From the NCBI GenBank assembly GCA_002317135.1, contig DCIX01000016.1, positions 1-64,000 of the forward strand: a stretch of DNA of 64,000 nt, read 5' to 3'. Made by a program: the position numbers and the translations under genes. The stretch comes from Bacteroidales bacterium UBA1715 (lineage in GTDB: Bacteria > Bacteroidota > Bacteroidia > Bacteroidales > UBA1715). This document shows, piece after piece, positions 15,659 through 25,186 of this stretch. Within the stretch, counting starts at the first letter, position 1. Each line of letters begins with the position of its first letter. The notes beneath the pieces were generated by a model, which saw only the letters and a list, made by a program, of their open reading frames with translations, did not search any database and had not been told where the DNA came from.

Positions 15659-17098
15659 ATGGAAAACAGCGAAAAAAAATTCGGTCGTGATGATCGAAAT
15701 TCATGGAAAAACAAGAGAGACAATCGTTCTCACAGAAGTTTCAATTCAAGAGAACGCTCTTTTAGTAAAGGTGAAAAATCGTTCGGCCGAGATGGTGACA
15801 ACGATAATGCAAAACCACATTTTAACAACGGAGAACGTCGTTCATTCAAACAATTTGACGACAGAAATTCCGAAAACAGAGAATTCAGACCTCGCCGTTC
15901 GTTTGGAGACAAACCTCGTTTTAACGATGGAGGACGTCGTCCGTTCAAACGCTTTGATGACGAGCAAACTGAAAACAGAGAATTCAAACCACGTAGAGAA
16001 TTTAATAGCGAAGATAGACCACGTCGTTCTTTCGGTGACAAACCTCGTTTCAATGATGGAGAACATCGTCCATTCAAACGCTTTGACGATGAACGATCAG
16101 AAAACAGAGAATTCAAGCCACGCAGAGAATTCGACGGAGAAGAAAGACCACGTCGTTCTTTTGGAAACAAACCACGCTTCAACAAAGGATTCAGAAAATC
16201 AGAAAAGACATACGAAAACCCTATGGAATATACTTCCATAGACAAAAATCTTATTTCCCGTAACTACGATGACGAATGGAATGACAGCGTTGTTCTTGAA
16301 GATTTCGAAAGACCAGAAGAAGAATATATTGAACCAAAAGCAGCAGCAACAGAAGCAGAAGGTTATCGTTTGAACCGTTTCATTTCCGTTGCAGGTGTTT
16401 GCTCTCGTAGAGCAGCCGACGACTATATCGCAGCAGGAAAAATTACGGTAAATGGCAAGGTTGTCACAGACTTCTCTACACGAGTATTTCCTGGTGACGA
16501 AGTTTGCCTAAACGGCAAAAAACTTGTTTCTCAAAAACGTGTATATATCGTATTCAACAAGCCAAAAGATTGTATCTCTACAAAATCAGACGAACTTGGA
16601 AGAAAAACAATTTTCGACTATGTAAAAACAGATGTAGAAGTTAAGAATGTTGGTCGTCTTGACCGTGACACAACAGGCGTTATGTTGCTGACTAACGATG
16701 GTGACTTAATGGAAAGATTAACTCACCCACGATACAACAAAATGAAAATCTACCACGTTTTCCTTGACAAAAATCTATCAGCAGAACATTTTGCAGAAAT
16801 CACAGAAGGTGTCGATTTAGATCCAATAAAATCAGAAGACGGCAGCGAAATCAAGGGCGGACATATTGAAATTGATGACCTACAATATGTAGAAGGTGAA
16901 AAAAATCAAATTGGCATACAACTACACTCAGGAATGTATCACGTAGTTAGACGTATTTTCGAGAAATATGGCTACACAGTTGAAAAACTTGACCGTGTAT
17001 ATTTCGCTGGGTTGACAAAGAAAGACCTTCCACGCGGACACTGGCGTTATTTGTCACAAAAAGAAGTTGCAATGATTAAAAGAGGAGCATACGCATAA
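15659..17098 (+). CDS. rluB: rRNA pseudouridine synthase (RsuA/RluB family) with Arg-rich repeat N-terminus
   Basis: The enzyme isomerises uridine in 23S or 16S rRNA. The C-terminal half is standard. An S4 RNA-binding domain starts at about residue 235 (YRLNRFISVAGVCSRRAADDY). The catalytic domain has GRLDRDTTGVMLLTNDG with catalytic D335, and the SGMYHVVRRIFEKYGY region follows. The first roughly 230 residues are a low-complexity extension rich in Arg, Phe, Asp and Glu, with three near-copies of a unit of about 40 residues (PRRSFGDKPRFNDGG ... FKRFDDE ... ENREFKPRREF). Such tails occur in Bacteroidota RluB and probably bind RNA. Its stop overlaps the era start codon by one base. Confidence 0.9.
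   Translation: MENSEKKFGRDDRNSWKNKRDNRSHRSFNSRERSFSKGEKSFGRDGDNDNAKPHFNNGERRSFKQFDDRNSENREFRPRRSFGDKPRFNDGGRRPFKRFDDEQTENREFKPRREFNSEDRPRRSFGDKPRFNDGEHRPFKRFDDERSENREFKPRREFDGEERPRRSFGNKPRFNKGFRKSEKTYENPMEYTSIDKNLISRNYDDEWNDSVVLEDFERPEEEYIEPKAAATEAEGYRLNRFISVAGVCSRRAADDYIAAGKITVNGKVVTDFSTRVFPGDEVCLNGKKLVSQKRVYIVFNKPKDCISTKSDELGRKTIFDYVKTDVEVKNVGRLDRDTTGVMLLTNDGDLMERLTHPRYNKMKIYHVFLDKNLSAEHFAEITEGVDLDPIKSEDGSEIKGGHIEIDDLQYVEGEKNQIGIQLHSGMYHVVRRIFEKYGYTVEKLDRVYFAGLTKKDLPRGHWRYLSQKEVAMIKRGAYA
15886..16190 (+). repeat. Coding tandem repeat in rluB
   Basis: About 2.5 copies of a unit of roughly 126 bases encode the Arg-rich units of the pseudouridine synthase. Recurrent strings are CGTTCGTTTGGAGACAAACC-like, CATTCAAACGCTTTGA and GAAAACAGAGAATTCA. 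Copy number could vary between strains by slippage. Confidence 0.75.
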
Positions 17099-17991
17099 TG
17101 GCTTTCAAATCAGGATTTGTAAATATTGTTGGAAACCCTAATGTAGGGAAATCAACACTAATGAACGAGTTGGTTGGCGAACGCTTGTCTATAGTTACAG
17201 CAAAATCACAAACAACACGACATAGAATACTTGGTATTGTTAACGGCGAAGACCACCAAATCGTTTTTTCCGATACGCCAGGTGTACTAAAACCTGCATA
17301 CAAATTACAAGAATCTATGTTAAAATTCTCGGAATCAGCATTAGTTGATGCCGATGTGATTTTATACATTACAGACACAGAAGAAACGGCAGAAAAAAAT
17401 GCTGAATTCTTATCTAAAATAAAAAAAATCGACCATATTCCTATCCTATTGGTTATAAACAAAATCGACCTTATTAATCAAGAAAGATTAGTTGAATTAG
17501 TTACATTTTGGGAAAACCTACTACCAAAAGCAGAAATAGTACCTTGTTCCGCACAAAACAAATTCAACGTGGAATATATAATGAAACGCATCGTGGCGCT
17601 TCTTCCTGAAGGAGAACCATATTATGACTTAGACGCTTTAACAGATAAGCCAATGCGTTTCTTCGTATCCGAAATCATACGCGAAAAAATTTTAAAACTA
17701 TATAGCAAAGAAATTCCTTATTCGTGCGAAGTTGTTGTAGAACAATACGAAGAAGGTCCTAAAAATGTACATATTCGTGCTGTCATCAATGTTTCGAGAG
17801 ATTCACAAAAGGGAATTATCATCGGAAAGAAAGGCGAAGGAATAAAACGTCTTGGTATTGAATCACGAAAAGATATAGAAACATTCGTAGGAAAAGGTAT
17901 TTATCTAGATTTGTATGTAAAGGTTGAAAAAGATTGGCGTAACAACGATAAAAACCTAAAACAATTCGGTTATTTACAAGACGAAAAATAA
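17098..17991 (+). CDS. era: GTPase Era
   Basis: An essential GTPase needed for 16S rRNA maturation and 30S assembly. G1 is GNPNVGKST (about residues 12-20), G3 is DTPG (about 60-63), G4 is NKID (about 121-124) and G5 is CSAQ. The C-terminal KH domain (about 200-290) includes the RNA-binding loop GIIIGKKGEGIKRLG. The 297-aa length is normal. It starts on the last base of the rluB stop (TAATG), so the two ribosome-biogenesis genes are translationally coupled. A strong terminator follows. Confidence 0.97.
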   Translation: MAFKSGFVNIVGNPNVGKSTLMNELVGERLSIVTAKSQTTRHRILGIVNGEDHQIVFSDTPGVLKPAYKLQESMLKFSESALVDADVILYITDTEETAEKNAEFLSKIKKIDHIPILLVINKIDLINQERLVELVTFWENLLPKAEIVPCSAQNKFNVEYIMKRIVALLPEGEPYYDLDALTDKPMRFFVSEIIREKILKLYSKEIPYSCEVVVEQYEEGPKNVHIRAVINVSRDSQKGIIIGKKGEGIKRLGIESRKDIETFVGKGIYLDLYVKVEKDWRNNDKNLKQFGYLQDEK

Positions 17992-18008
17992 CCAATACAA
18001 ACAAAGTA

Positions 18009-18040
18009 AACAAGGGCGTACAAAATACGCCCTTGTTCTT
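18009..18040 (+). terminator. Rho-independent terminator after era
   Basis: Stem CAAGGGCGTA (18011-18020) and TACGCCCTTG (18026-18035) with loop CAAAA, extended by AA/TT and followed by TTCTTTC. Confidence 0.8.
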
Positions 18041-18067
18041 TCATACAAGTTCCATCTATTTTCAGTC

Positions 18068-18085
18068 ATTAACAAAATTGTTAAT
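18068..18085. repeat. Perfect palindrome upstream of gyrB
   Basis: ATTAACAA and TTGTTAAT separated by AA. It lies 130 bases before gyrB and could be an operator or supercoiling-responsive site. Nothing else supports a role. Confidence 0.3.
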
Positions 18086-18216
18086 AACTTTTCAATACTT
18101 TACACCAATAAACACATCTGCAACGAAGTCTTTTTCGTACATTCGCTTGCATTTCCTAGAAAAGGAAAGCAATTATTTCACAAGATTCGTAAAATATTGA
18201 ATTAAAACAATATACA

Positions 18217-20172
18217 ATGGCAGAAGAAAATAACAAAGCGTACACTGGTGACAGTATCCAAGTGTTAGAAGGACTAGAAGCAGTAAGAAAGCGTCCGGCA
18301 ATGTACATTGGCGATGTTGGCGAGCGTGGTCTTCACCATTTGGTGTACGAAGTTGTAGACAACTCTATCGACGAAGCATTGGCTGGTTATTGTTCGAATG
18401 TAGAGGTCACAATACACGAAGACAATTCAATAACAGTTGTCGATAATGGTCGTGGTATACCTGTTGACTGGCATAAGAAAGAAAACAAATCAGCTTTGGA
18501 AGTTGTAATGACCGTACTTCACGCTGGTGGTAAGTTCGACAAGTCGTCATACAAAGTTTCTGGTGGTCTTCACGGTGTGGGTGTGTCTTGTGTGAACGCT
18601 CTTTCAACAAAATGTGTTGTTACAGTTTGTAGAGATGGTAAAAAATATCGTCAAGAATATACTTGTGGTAAACCAGTTACTGCTGTTGAAGAAATTGGAA
18701 CAGCAGACAAAACAGGAACAGAAGTTGCGTTCTGGCCAGACGGATCAATTTTCACAACTACAGAATACCAATTCTATATTTTGGAAAACCGTTTAAGAGA
18801 GTTGGCTTACCTTAACAAAGGCGTAAGACTACAACTTACCGACCTTCGTTCTATTGACGAAAACGGAAATGCAAAATCTGTTAGTTTTTACTCTGAAGAA
18901 GGTTTGAAACAATTCGCAACCTATTTGGACGAATCTCGTGAAGCTTTGTTTGGTGATGTAATGTACATTGACACAGAGAAAAACGGTATTCCTGTAGAGA
19001 TTGCATTGCGTTACAATACATCATATACGGAAAACGTACATTCGTATGTAAACAACATCAACACGATTGAAGGTGGTACACACTTGGAAGGTTTCCGTCG
19101 TGGTTTGACTCGTTCTCTAAAGAAATATGCGGACGGTCTTGGTGTATTGGAAAAACAAAAAATAGAAATCAGTGGTGATGACTTCCGCGAAGGTTTAACT
19201 GCTGTTGTTTCGGTAAAAGTACAAGAACCTCTTTTCGAAGGTCAAACAAAAACAAAACTTGGTAACTCTGAAGTTTCAAGTGCTGTTGACCAAGCTGTAA
19301 GCGAAATGTTAGGTTACTATTTGGAAGAACATCCAAAAGAAGCTAAAACGATTGTAGACAAAGTTTTGTTGGCTGCTCGTGCTCGTATTGCTGCAAGAAA
19401 AGCACGCGATGTACAACGTAAGAATGCAATGTCAGGTGGTGGTCTTCCTGGTAAATTGGCAGACTGTTCAGATAGAAATCCAGAAAAGTGCGAACTATTC
19501 CTTGTCGAAGGTGACTCTGCAGGTGGATCTGCTAAACAAGGTCGCGATAGACATACACAAGCAATCCTTCCACTTCGTGGTAAGATTTTGAATGTGGAAA
19601 AAGCAATGTTGCATAGAATCTACGAAAGTGACGAAATTAGCAACATTATGAAAGCACTTGGTATTACAATCGGAACAGATGAAGATAGCAAGGCGGTAAA
19701 TATTGACAAAATTCGTTATCACAAGATTATCATCATGTGTGATGCCGACGTGGATGGTAGCCATATTGAGACATTGGTAATGACATTGTTCTTCCGCTAT
19801 ATGAAGGAAGTAATCGAAAAAGGATATTTGTATGTTGCCTGCCCTCCACTATATCTTGTAAAATCACAAAGAAAGAAAGACTTGCAACGCTATTGTTGGA
19901 CAGAAGAACAACGCATTGCCGCAATAGAAGAATTCTCTAATGGAGAAAACGACAAATCAATTGTTGTAACACGATACAAAGGTCTTGGTGAAATGAACCC
20001 TGAACAATTGTGGGAAACAACAATGTGTCCAGAAAACCGTATGTTACGACAAGTAACTATTGAGAATAGTGTTGCAGCAGATGCAGCTATCGCAATGCTT
20101 ATGGGCGACGAAGTTCCACCACGCCGTCAATTCATTGAAGAAAATGCAAAATTTGCAAACATCGACGCTTAG
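18217..20172 (+). CDS. gyrB: DNA gyrase subunit B
   Basis: The ATPase subunit of DNA gyrase. The GHKL ATPase domain has VYEVVDNSIDEALAG (about residues 47-61), DNGRGIP and GGLHGVGVSCVNALS. The TOPRIM domain has LFLVEGDSAGGSAKQGRDR, with E and the later DADVDG metal ligands. The C-terminus has YKGLGEMNPEQLWETTM. The 651-aa length matches the short GyrB form lacking the proteobacterial insert. ParE is the alternative, but the sequence and neighbourhood (dnaN next) favour GyrB. It is followed after 32 bases by dnaN. Confidence 0.95.
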   Translation: MAEENNKAYTGDSIQVLEGLEAVRKRPAMYIGDVGERGLHHLVYEVVDNSIDEALAGYCSNVEVTIHEDNSITVVDNGRGIPVDWHKKENKSALEVVMTVLHAGGKFDKSSYKVSGGLHGVGVSCVNALSTKCVVTVCRDGKKYRQEYTCGKPVTAVEEIGTADKTGTEVAFWPDGSIFTTTEYQFYILENRLRELAYLNKGVRLQLTDLRSIDENGNAKSVSFYSEEGLKQFATYLDESREALFGDVMYIDTEKNGIPVEIALRYNTSYTENVHSYVNNINTIEGGTHLEGFRRGLTRSLKKYADGLGVLEKQKIEISGDDFREGLTAVVSVKVQEPLFEGQTKTKLGNSEVSSAVDQAVSEMLGYYLEEHPKEAKTIVDKVLLAARARIAARKARDVQRKNAMSGGGLPGKLADCSDRNPEKCELFLVEGDSAGGSAKQGRDRHTQAILPLRGKILNVEKAMLHRIYESDEISNIMKALGITIGTDEDSKAVNIDKIRYHKIIIMCDADVDGSHIETLVMTLFFRYMKEVIEKGYLYVACPPLYLVKSQRKKDLQRYCWTEEQRIAAIEEFSNGENDKSIVVTRYKGLGEMNPEQLWETTMCPENRMLRQVTIENSVAADAAIAMLMGDEVPPRRQFIEENAKFANIDA

Positions 20173-20204
20173 TAAACTATTTTTAACCATAATAATAAAA
20201 CGAT

Positions 20205-21323
20205 ATGGAATTTATCATTTCAAAATCTGAATTACAAAGCCAACTAAATGCAATTAAAGGCGTTATAAATTCAAAAAACACTTTGCCTATTTTGGATAAT
20301 TTCCTTTTTACTTTGGAAGGAAACACCTTAAAAATTGAGGCTTCGGATTTGGAAACATGCATGGAAGCAAACATCCCTCTTGAAAACACAAAAGGTGGCG
20401 GATCGATTGCTATTGATGCTAAAAAAATAATTGATTGGATTAGTGCTACAACAGCAGATATACCTCTTACATTCAAAATTGATTTAACAAACAATCAATT
20501 GAATATTGATGGTCCTGGTATTGAATTCAAAACTGTTGGTGTTAATGGTGACGAGTTCCCAAAAACACAACCACTTACAGATGCAAAATCATTCACTATC
20601 GCTGCTGAATCTTTGAAAAAAGGTTTAACAAGTACTGCATTTGCAACTGCTGAGGACGGTATTAAACCAACTTTGACAGGTATCCTTTTTGAATTAACAA
20701 GCGAACACCTACGCTTTGTTGCCACAGATTCACACAAACTTGCCCGTTACACAAGAACAGATGTAAAATCAGATAGCGAAGCATCTTTCATTTTCCCTAA
20801 AAAACCTGCAACAATCTTGCGTAACATTCTTGCAAAAGAAAAAGGTGATGTTCAAGTTGAATTCGATGCACAACAAGTTGTTATTACTATCGGTCAATTT
20901 GTATTGAACTGTCGTTTAATCGACGGAAAATATCCTAACTACGCAGCTGTAATTCCTTCGGAAAACCCAAATACATTATTTATCAATAAAATTGATTTCC
21001 ACCAAAAACTTCGTCAAGTTGCTTGCTGTTCTGATGCATCACAACTTACTCGTTTTGATTTGTCACCAAACATCCTCACTATTTCAGCAACAAATATGGA
21101 AAATCAATCAAGTGGTAAAGCAACTATCACTTGTAGATACGAAGGCGAAGATATGGCAATCGGATTCAAGTCTAAATTATTGCTAAATATTATCGAAAAC
21201 ATCGAAAGCGAAGAAATCTCTATTGAAATGTCTGACCCTGCTCGTGCTGGTCTTATTATTCCAGTTGACAAAGAAGATGAAAACGAAGATGTTCTTATGC
21301 TTTTAATGCCAATGATGATTTAA
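20205..21323 (+). CDS. dnaN: DNA polymerase III beta subunit (sliding clamp)
   Basis: The ring-shaped processivity clamp of the replicative polymerase. The 372-aa length and three-domain pattern are typical. Recognisable parts are MEFIISKSELQSQLNAIKGVI at the start, IKPTLTGILFEL and RFVATDSHKLARY in domain 2, and the C-terminal hydrophobic end VLMLLMPMMI, equivalent to the MPMR-type end. It is co-directional with gyrB and followed by a terminator. Confidence 0.97.
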   Translation: MEFIISKSELQSQLNAIKGVINSKNTLPILDNFLFTLEGNTLKIEASDLETCMEANIPLENTKGGGSIAIDAKKIIDWISATTADIPLTFKIDLTNNQLNIDGPGIEFKTVGVNGDEFPKTQPLTDAKSFTIAAESLKKGLTSTAFATAEDGIKPTLTGILFELTSEHLRFVATDSHKLARYTRTDVKSDSEASFIFPKKPATILRNILAKEKGDVQVEFDAQQVVITIGQFVLNCRLIDGKYPNYAAVIPSENPNTLFINKIDFHQKLRQVACCSDASQLTRFDLSPNILTISATNMENQSSGKATITCRYEGEDMAIGFKSKLLLNIIENIESEEISIEMSDPARAGLIIPVDKEDENEDVLMLLMPMMI

Positions 21324-21343
21324 TAACTCAACAAAATATCGGT

Positions 21344-21376
21344 AAAGAGTGACGAGCAATCGCCACTCTTTTTTTT
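21344..21376 (+). terminator. Rho-independent terminator after dnaN
   Basis: AAGAGTG (21345-21351) pairs with CACTCTT (21364-21370), followed by eight T residues. It separates dnaN from the exonuclease gene. Confidence 0.75.
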
Positions 21377-21386
21377 ACATACATCT

Positions 21387-22154
21387 ATGAACTTAAAACT
21401 AACTAGACCAATCGCTTTTTTCGACCTTGAAACAACAGGGTTAAATATTGTTACCGACCGCATTATTGAAATCTCAATATTGAAAGTAATGCCAAACGGA
21501 GACGAGACATCAATCACTCGCCGTCTTAATCCGGAAATGCCAATTCCAGCAGAATCTACGGCTGTGCATCACATTACTAACGAGGATGTAAAAGACTGCC
21601 CTACATTCAAAGAAAAAGCAAAAGAATTCGCACAACTACTAGAAGACTGCGATATTGCTGGATATAATTCCAACAAATTTGATGTACCTCTACTTGCCGA
21701 AGAATTTGCCAGAGCAGATGTTCAATTTGACTGGTCAAAACGCAAGTTTGTAGATGTACAAGTTCTGTTTTTGAAAAAAGAACCACGCACGCTTTCTGCA
21801 GCCTATAAATTCTACTGCGATAAAGATTTAGAAGGTGCACACGCAGCTGATGCAGATACAAATGCAACCTACGAAGTTCTCAAAGCACAATTAGATAAAT
21901 ATCCTGACATTGAAAACAATGTTGAGTTCCTAAGCAAATACACTCACCATACCAACAATGTGGACTTTGCCGGACGAATTATCTACAACGATAAAAAACA
22001 AGAAGTCTTTAATTTTGGTAAATATAAAGGACAACTTGTGGAAACCATTCTACAAAAAGATCCAAGCTATTATAGTTGGATGATGCAAGGTGAATTTTCG
22101 TCAAATACAAAACAAGTTCTTACAAACATCAAATTACGAAATTTCGGTAAATAA
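21387..22154 (+). CDS. 3'-5' exonuclease, DnaQ/DEDDh family
   Basis: A 255-aa exonuclease like the proofreading epsilon subunit. ExoI is FFDLETTGLN (residues about 11-20, with the D and E metal ligands). ExoII is the AGYNSNKFDVPLLAEEF region. ExoIII is HAADADTNATYEV, with the H and D. A C-terminal domain of about 60 residues with VFNFGKYKGQLVETILQKDPSYYSWM resembles the DUF3820-type tail found after such exonucleases. The next gene starts immediately after its stop, forming an exonuclease, FAH-like, DUF2461 operon. Confidence 0.88.
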   Translation: MNLKLTRPIAFFDLETTGLNIVTDRIIEISILKVMPNGDETSITRRLNPEMPIPAESTAVHHITNEDVKDCPTFKEKAKEFAQLLEDCDIAGYNSNKFDVPLLAEEFARADVQFDWSKRKFVDVQVLFLKKEPRTLSAAYKFYCDKDLEGAHAADADTNATYEVLKAQLDKYPDIENNVEFLSKYTHHTNNVDFAGRIIYNDKKQEVFNFGKYKGQLVETILQKDPSYYSWMMQGEFSSNTKQVLTNIKLRNFGK

Positions 22155-22721
22155 ATGAAAATTATTGCTTTAGAACACGGTCATACTGTACAAACAATAG
22201 ATGAATCACTTGTTTGCTACCCAGATTCTACGCTAATTCGTAATAATGACGATTTCTACATTCCTAATTTTTCAAAGGATATTGTTGCCTATTGTGGTAT
22301 ATATCTGCAAGTTGCAAAAATCGGAAAATGCGTAGAACCACGATTCACAAACAGATATTTTAGTGAAATGGGAACTGCAATAAAATTTTTCGCAAAAGAT
22401 GTAATTGAACGAAACAAGCAATTTGGTACAAGCACAGACATTGCCAGATGTTTTGATCAATCGCTTGCTATTAGCAATGAGAAAATTCAATTTGCCGAAA
22501 ACCTTAATATTGTTGCAACAATCAACAACACTCCTATTCCTCTAAACGACAGATGGAAAGACTACGCAACAATAATATCAAAAGCAACACAATATTATAC
22601 AGTAAAAATTGGAGACCTTATTTTCATTCCTTGTACCGAACAACCAGTTTCTCTGCAAATCGGTGATGTTTTCGATATGAAAATACAAGACAACCAATTA
22701 CTTACTTGCACAATCAAATAA
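22155..22721 (+). CDS. Fumarylacetoacetate hydrolase (FAH)-like protein
   Basis: A 188-aa protein resembling the shortened FAH-family proteins found near dnaN/dnaQ in Bacteroidales. Matching segments are LIRNNDDFYIPNFSKDI and CVEPRFTNRYFSEMGTAIKFFAKDVIERNKQFG; the latter corresponds to the FAH core that leads from the metal site to the active-site loop. The C-terminus ends IGDLIFIPCTEQPVSLQIGD, typical of the family (GD.I..GTP..V). Several metal-binding acidic residues of bona fide FAH are not obvious, so activity is uncertain. It abuts the exonuclease gene. Confidence 0.65.
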   Translation: MKIIALEHGHTVQTIDESLVCYPDSTLIRNNDDFYIPNFSKDIVAYCGIYLQVAKIGKCVEPRFTNRYFSEMGTAIKFFAKDVIERNKQFGTSTDIARCFDQSLAISNEKIQFAENLNIVATINNTPIPLNDRWKDYATIISKATQYYTVKIGDLIFIPCTEQPVSLQIGDVFDMKIQDNQLLTCTIK

Positions 22722-22723
22722 TT

Positions 22724-23401
22724 ATGCAACAATACAATTTACAACGCGTTTGGGATTTTCTTACAGAATTAAGTGTTAACAACAATAAGCCTTGGTTCGA
22801 TGCACATAAAGCACAATATCAAGAAGCATTGGCAGATTTTCGCTTATTTGTTGAAACATTCATTAGCGGTTTGTCAAAATTCGATACAGATATTTGTAAT
22901 CTTAGCGTTGCTGATTGTACCTATAGAATTTATAGAGATATTCGTTTTTCACACGACAAAACTCCGTACAAAACACATATGGGCGTATATGTTTGCCACC
23001 AAGGAAAGAAAAGCGGATATGCCGGTTACTACATTCACATAGAGCCATGTAGCGAATGTATGATTGTTTCGGGTTTATACATGCCTACTCCAACCGACTT
23101 AAAAAGCGTCCGTGAAGAAATTATGTTGAATGGCGAAAACTTTGATAAACTCATACAAAATTGCCAAGGTTTTCAATTAGATTGGAGCACAGCATTAAAA
23201 CGCATTCCGAATGGTTGGAATACAGAAGACAGATTTTCGGAATATTACAGACTAAAAGAATACAATCTTATACAACCACTCTCAAAAGAACAAATTTTAT
23301 CAGAAAATTTTCTTGATTTTGCACTTGCAGAATGTAAAAAAACTACGCCACTCAATCAACTTTTGAATCGTTGCGTTTCGTACGGTCGAGAAAACTTTTA
23401 G
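22724..23401 (+). CDS. DUF2461 domain-containing protein
   Basis: A 225-aa soluble protein of the DUF2461 family (TIGR02453). Hallmarks are VWDFLTELSVNNNKPWFDAHKAQYQEA near the N-terminus, RIYRDIRFSHDKTPYKTHMG in the middle and GYAGYYIHIEP, which forms the conserved GxYxhiep strand. The start at 22724 (MQQYNL) is preferred to 22706 because it does not overlap the FAH-like gene and begins 3 bases after its stop. The function of the family is unknown. Confidence 0.88.
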   Translation: MQQYNLQRVWDFLTELSVNNNKPWFDAHKAQYQEALADFRLFVETFISGLSKFDTDICNLSVADCTYRIYRDIRFSHDKTPYKTHMGVYVCHQGKKSGYAGYYIHIEPCSECMIVSGLYMPTPTDLKSVREEIMLNGENFDKLIQNCQGFQLDWSTALKRIPNGWNTEDRFSEYYRLKEYNLIQPLSKEQILSENFLDFALAECKKTTPLNQLLNRCVSYGRENF

Positions 23402-23608
23402 TCTAACATTTATTTTTTATAGACAAACGAAAAATTTACATTTTTTGAATGGATTTTTTCGCTCAATTCATAAGCCAAAATACACATTTCAGTGCGAGAA
23501 TTAATCATCCTAACTCTCTTTTAATCACCTTATTACATATTATTCTATTATAATTTGAAAATAGAAAAATCAGTTGTTCTTTTGCACTCGAAAAAGGTAG
23601 GAATAGAT

Positions 23609-25174
23609 ATGAAAATCAGTAAAAAAATCGCAACAATAATCGCACTACTCTGTTCGACGATATTGTCAGTTGCACAACAAAACTTAACATTAGAAGAATG
23701 CAGGAATCTTGCCCTTCAAAACAATAAGCAATTAAAAATTGCGCAAGAAGAAATAAACAAGGCTGGCAATGATAAAAAAGCAGCTTTTGCGAATTACCTA
23801 CCTAAGGTATCGGTTTCTGGCGTATACATGTATAATAGCATTGACGAACTACACCTATTAAGCGACGAACAAGACGAAGCTCTTCGTAACTTAGGAACCA
23901 ATATCGGACAAGGTTTAGGCGGATCACTACAACAAATGCAACAAAATGCAGCCGCTACCATCCAACAAATTTTAACGAATCCCGCTGCCGATCCTGCTTT
24001 GGCAACACTTATTTCACAAAGTCCTACAATACAAAATCTATTACAACAAATATCCACAGCCGACATTGCCACATCATTAGCTCCTGCTATGGGACAAATG
24101 AACGGCATCGGAGCTGAAATTGCCGATGGCATGGCATTAGACATTCAAAATGTTTGCGCAGGAATCATTTCCGTACAAGAACCTTTATTCCTTGGTGGAA
24201 AAATTATTACTTATAATAAAATTGCCGCAGCAAAAAAGGAATTAGAACAAACCAAATATAATGCGGAAGAACAAGAAACAATGGTAACAACAGATAAGTT
24301 GTATTGGCAAATTGTTTCTCTTACCAATAAATTAAAATTGACCGAGAAATATGTCGAACTACTTCGTAGCATGTCTGAAAACGTAGAAAAGATGGCAGGC
24401 GAAGGTGTTGCTACTATGTCGGACAAACTTTCGGTAAAAGTAAAATTAAACCAAGCAGAAACGACATTGTTAAAGGTTCAAAACGGATTATCGCTATCAA
24501 AGATGTTACTTTGCCAACATTGTGGTTTAGACATCAACACAGAAATCACGTTAGCTGATGAAACATTAGAAGATGTCACAATTTCGGAAACACCTATACA
24601 ATATAGCGAATCCGAAATTATGGAAAATCGTCCGGAATTAAAGAGCTTACAACTTGCTACTGAGCTTTATAAACAAAACGTAAATCTTACAAGATCAAAC
24701 TACCTTCCAACGGTAGCAGCATTTGGAAATTACGTAATATCAAACCCATCTTGTTCCGACGGTTTCCAAAACGAATTTCATGGATTTTGGAACGTAGGCG
24801 TAATGGCAAAAATACCTCTTCTACAATGGGGAGAAGGCGCAAACAAAATCCGCAAGGCTAAATCAGAAGAAATCATAGCACAATATAAACTCGACGAAGC
24901 AAAAGAAAAGATTATGCTTCAAGTAAATCAATACGAAAAACAAATGAATGAAGCTAAATCGCGAGTAAAAATGTCGGAAGAAAAAATGAGCGACGCCGAA
25001 GAAAACCTTCGTATGGCGACACTTGGATTCGAAGAAGGTGTCATTCCATCATCTGGTTTGAACGAAGCCCAAACTGCTTGGTTACAAGCTCATTCTGAAT
25101 ATATAGACTCAAAAATTGACTGGATTATGTCGCAAGTCTATTTGAAAAAAGCAATTGGTATGTTAAATAAATAA
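23609..25174 (+). CDS. TolC family outer membrane efflux protein
   Basis: The outer-membrane channel of a tripartite efflux pump. The start at 23609 gives a clean signal peptide (MKISKKIATIIALLCSTILSVAQ). The two repeated TolC halves are helix-rich: the first starts LTLEECRNLALQNNKQLKIAQEE, the second has ELKSLQLATELYKQNVNLTRSNYLPTV. A roughly 100-residue Gln/Ala-rich insert in the first half (LGGSLQQMQQNAAATIQQIL) is unusually long and is probably part of the periplasmic tunnel. It heads a four-gene operon with HlyD and two ABC-2 permeases. Confidence 0.92.
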   Translation: MKISKKIATIIALLCSTILSVAQQNLTLEECRNLALQNNKQLKIAQEEINKAGNDKKAAFANYLPKVSVSGVYMYNSIDELHLLSDEQDEALRNLGTNIGQGLGGSLQQMQQNAAATIQQILTNPAADPALATLISQSPTIQNLLQQISTADIATSLAPAMGQMNGIGAEIADGMALDIQNVCAGIISVQEPLFLGGKIITYNKIAAAKKELEQTKYNAEEQETMVTTDKLYWQIVSLTNKLKLTEKYVELLRSMSENVEKMAGEGVATMSDKLSVKVKLNQAETTLLKVQNGLSLSKMLLCQHCGLDINTEITLADETLEDVTISETPIQYSESEIMENRPELKSLQLATELYKQNVNLTRSNYLPTVAAFGNYVISNPSCSDGFQNEFHGFWNVGVMAKIPLLQWGEGANKIRKAKSEEIIAQYKLDEAKEKIMLQVNQYEKQMNEAKSRVKMSEEKMSDAEENLRMATLGFEEGVIPSSGLNEAQTAWLQAHSEYIDSKIDWIMSQVYLKKAIGMLNK

Positions 25175-25186
25175 AATGAAATAGTC

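Noticed and set aside
15886..16190. Possible CRISPR-like repeats
   Set aside because: The units are coding, in frame, without unique spacers of constant size, and no cas genes are nearby.
15687..16245. Long open frames in other phases and on the minus strand over the rluB repeats
   Set aside because: They exist only because the Arg-rich coding repeat keeps all phases open; the S4 and catalytic domains fix the true frame.
18041..18216. Replication origin near gyrB/dnaN
   Set aside because: dnaA is absent and no cluster of DnaA boxes (TTATNCACA) is visible; only one palindrome was seen.
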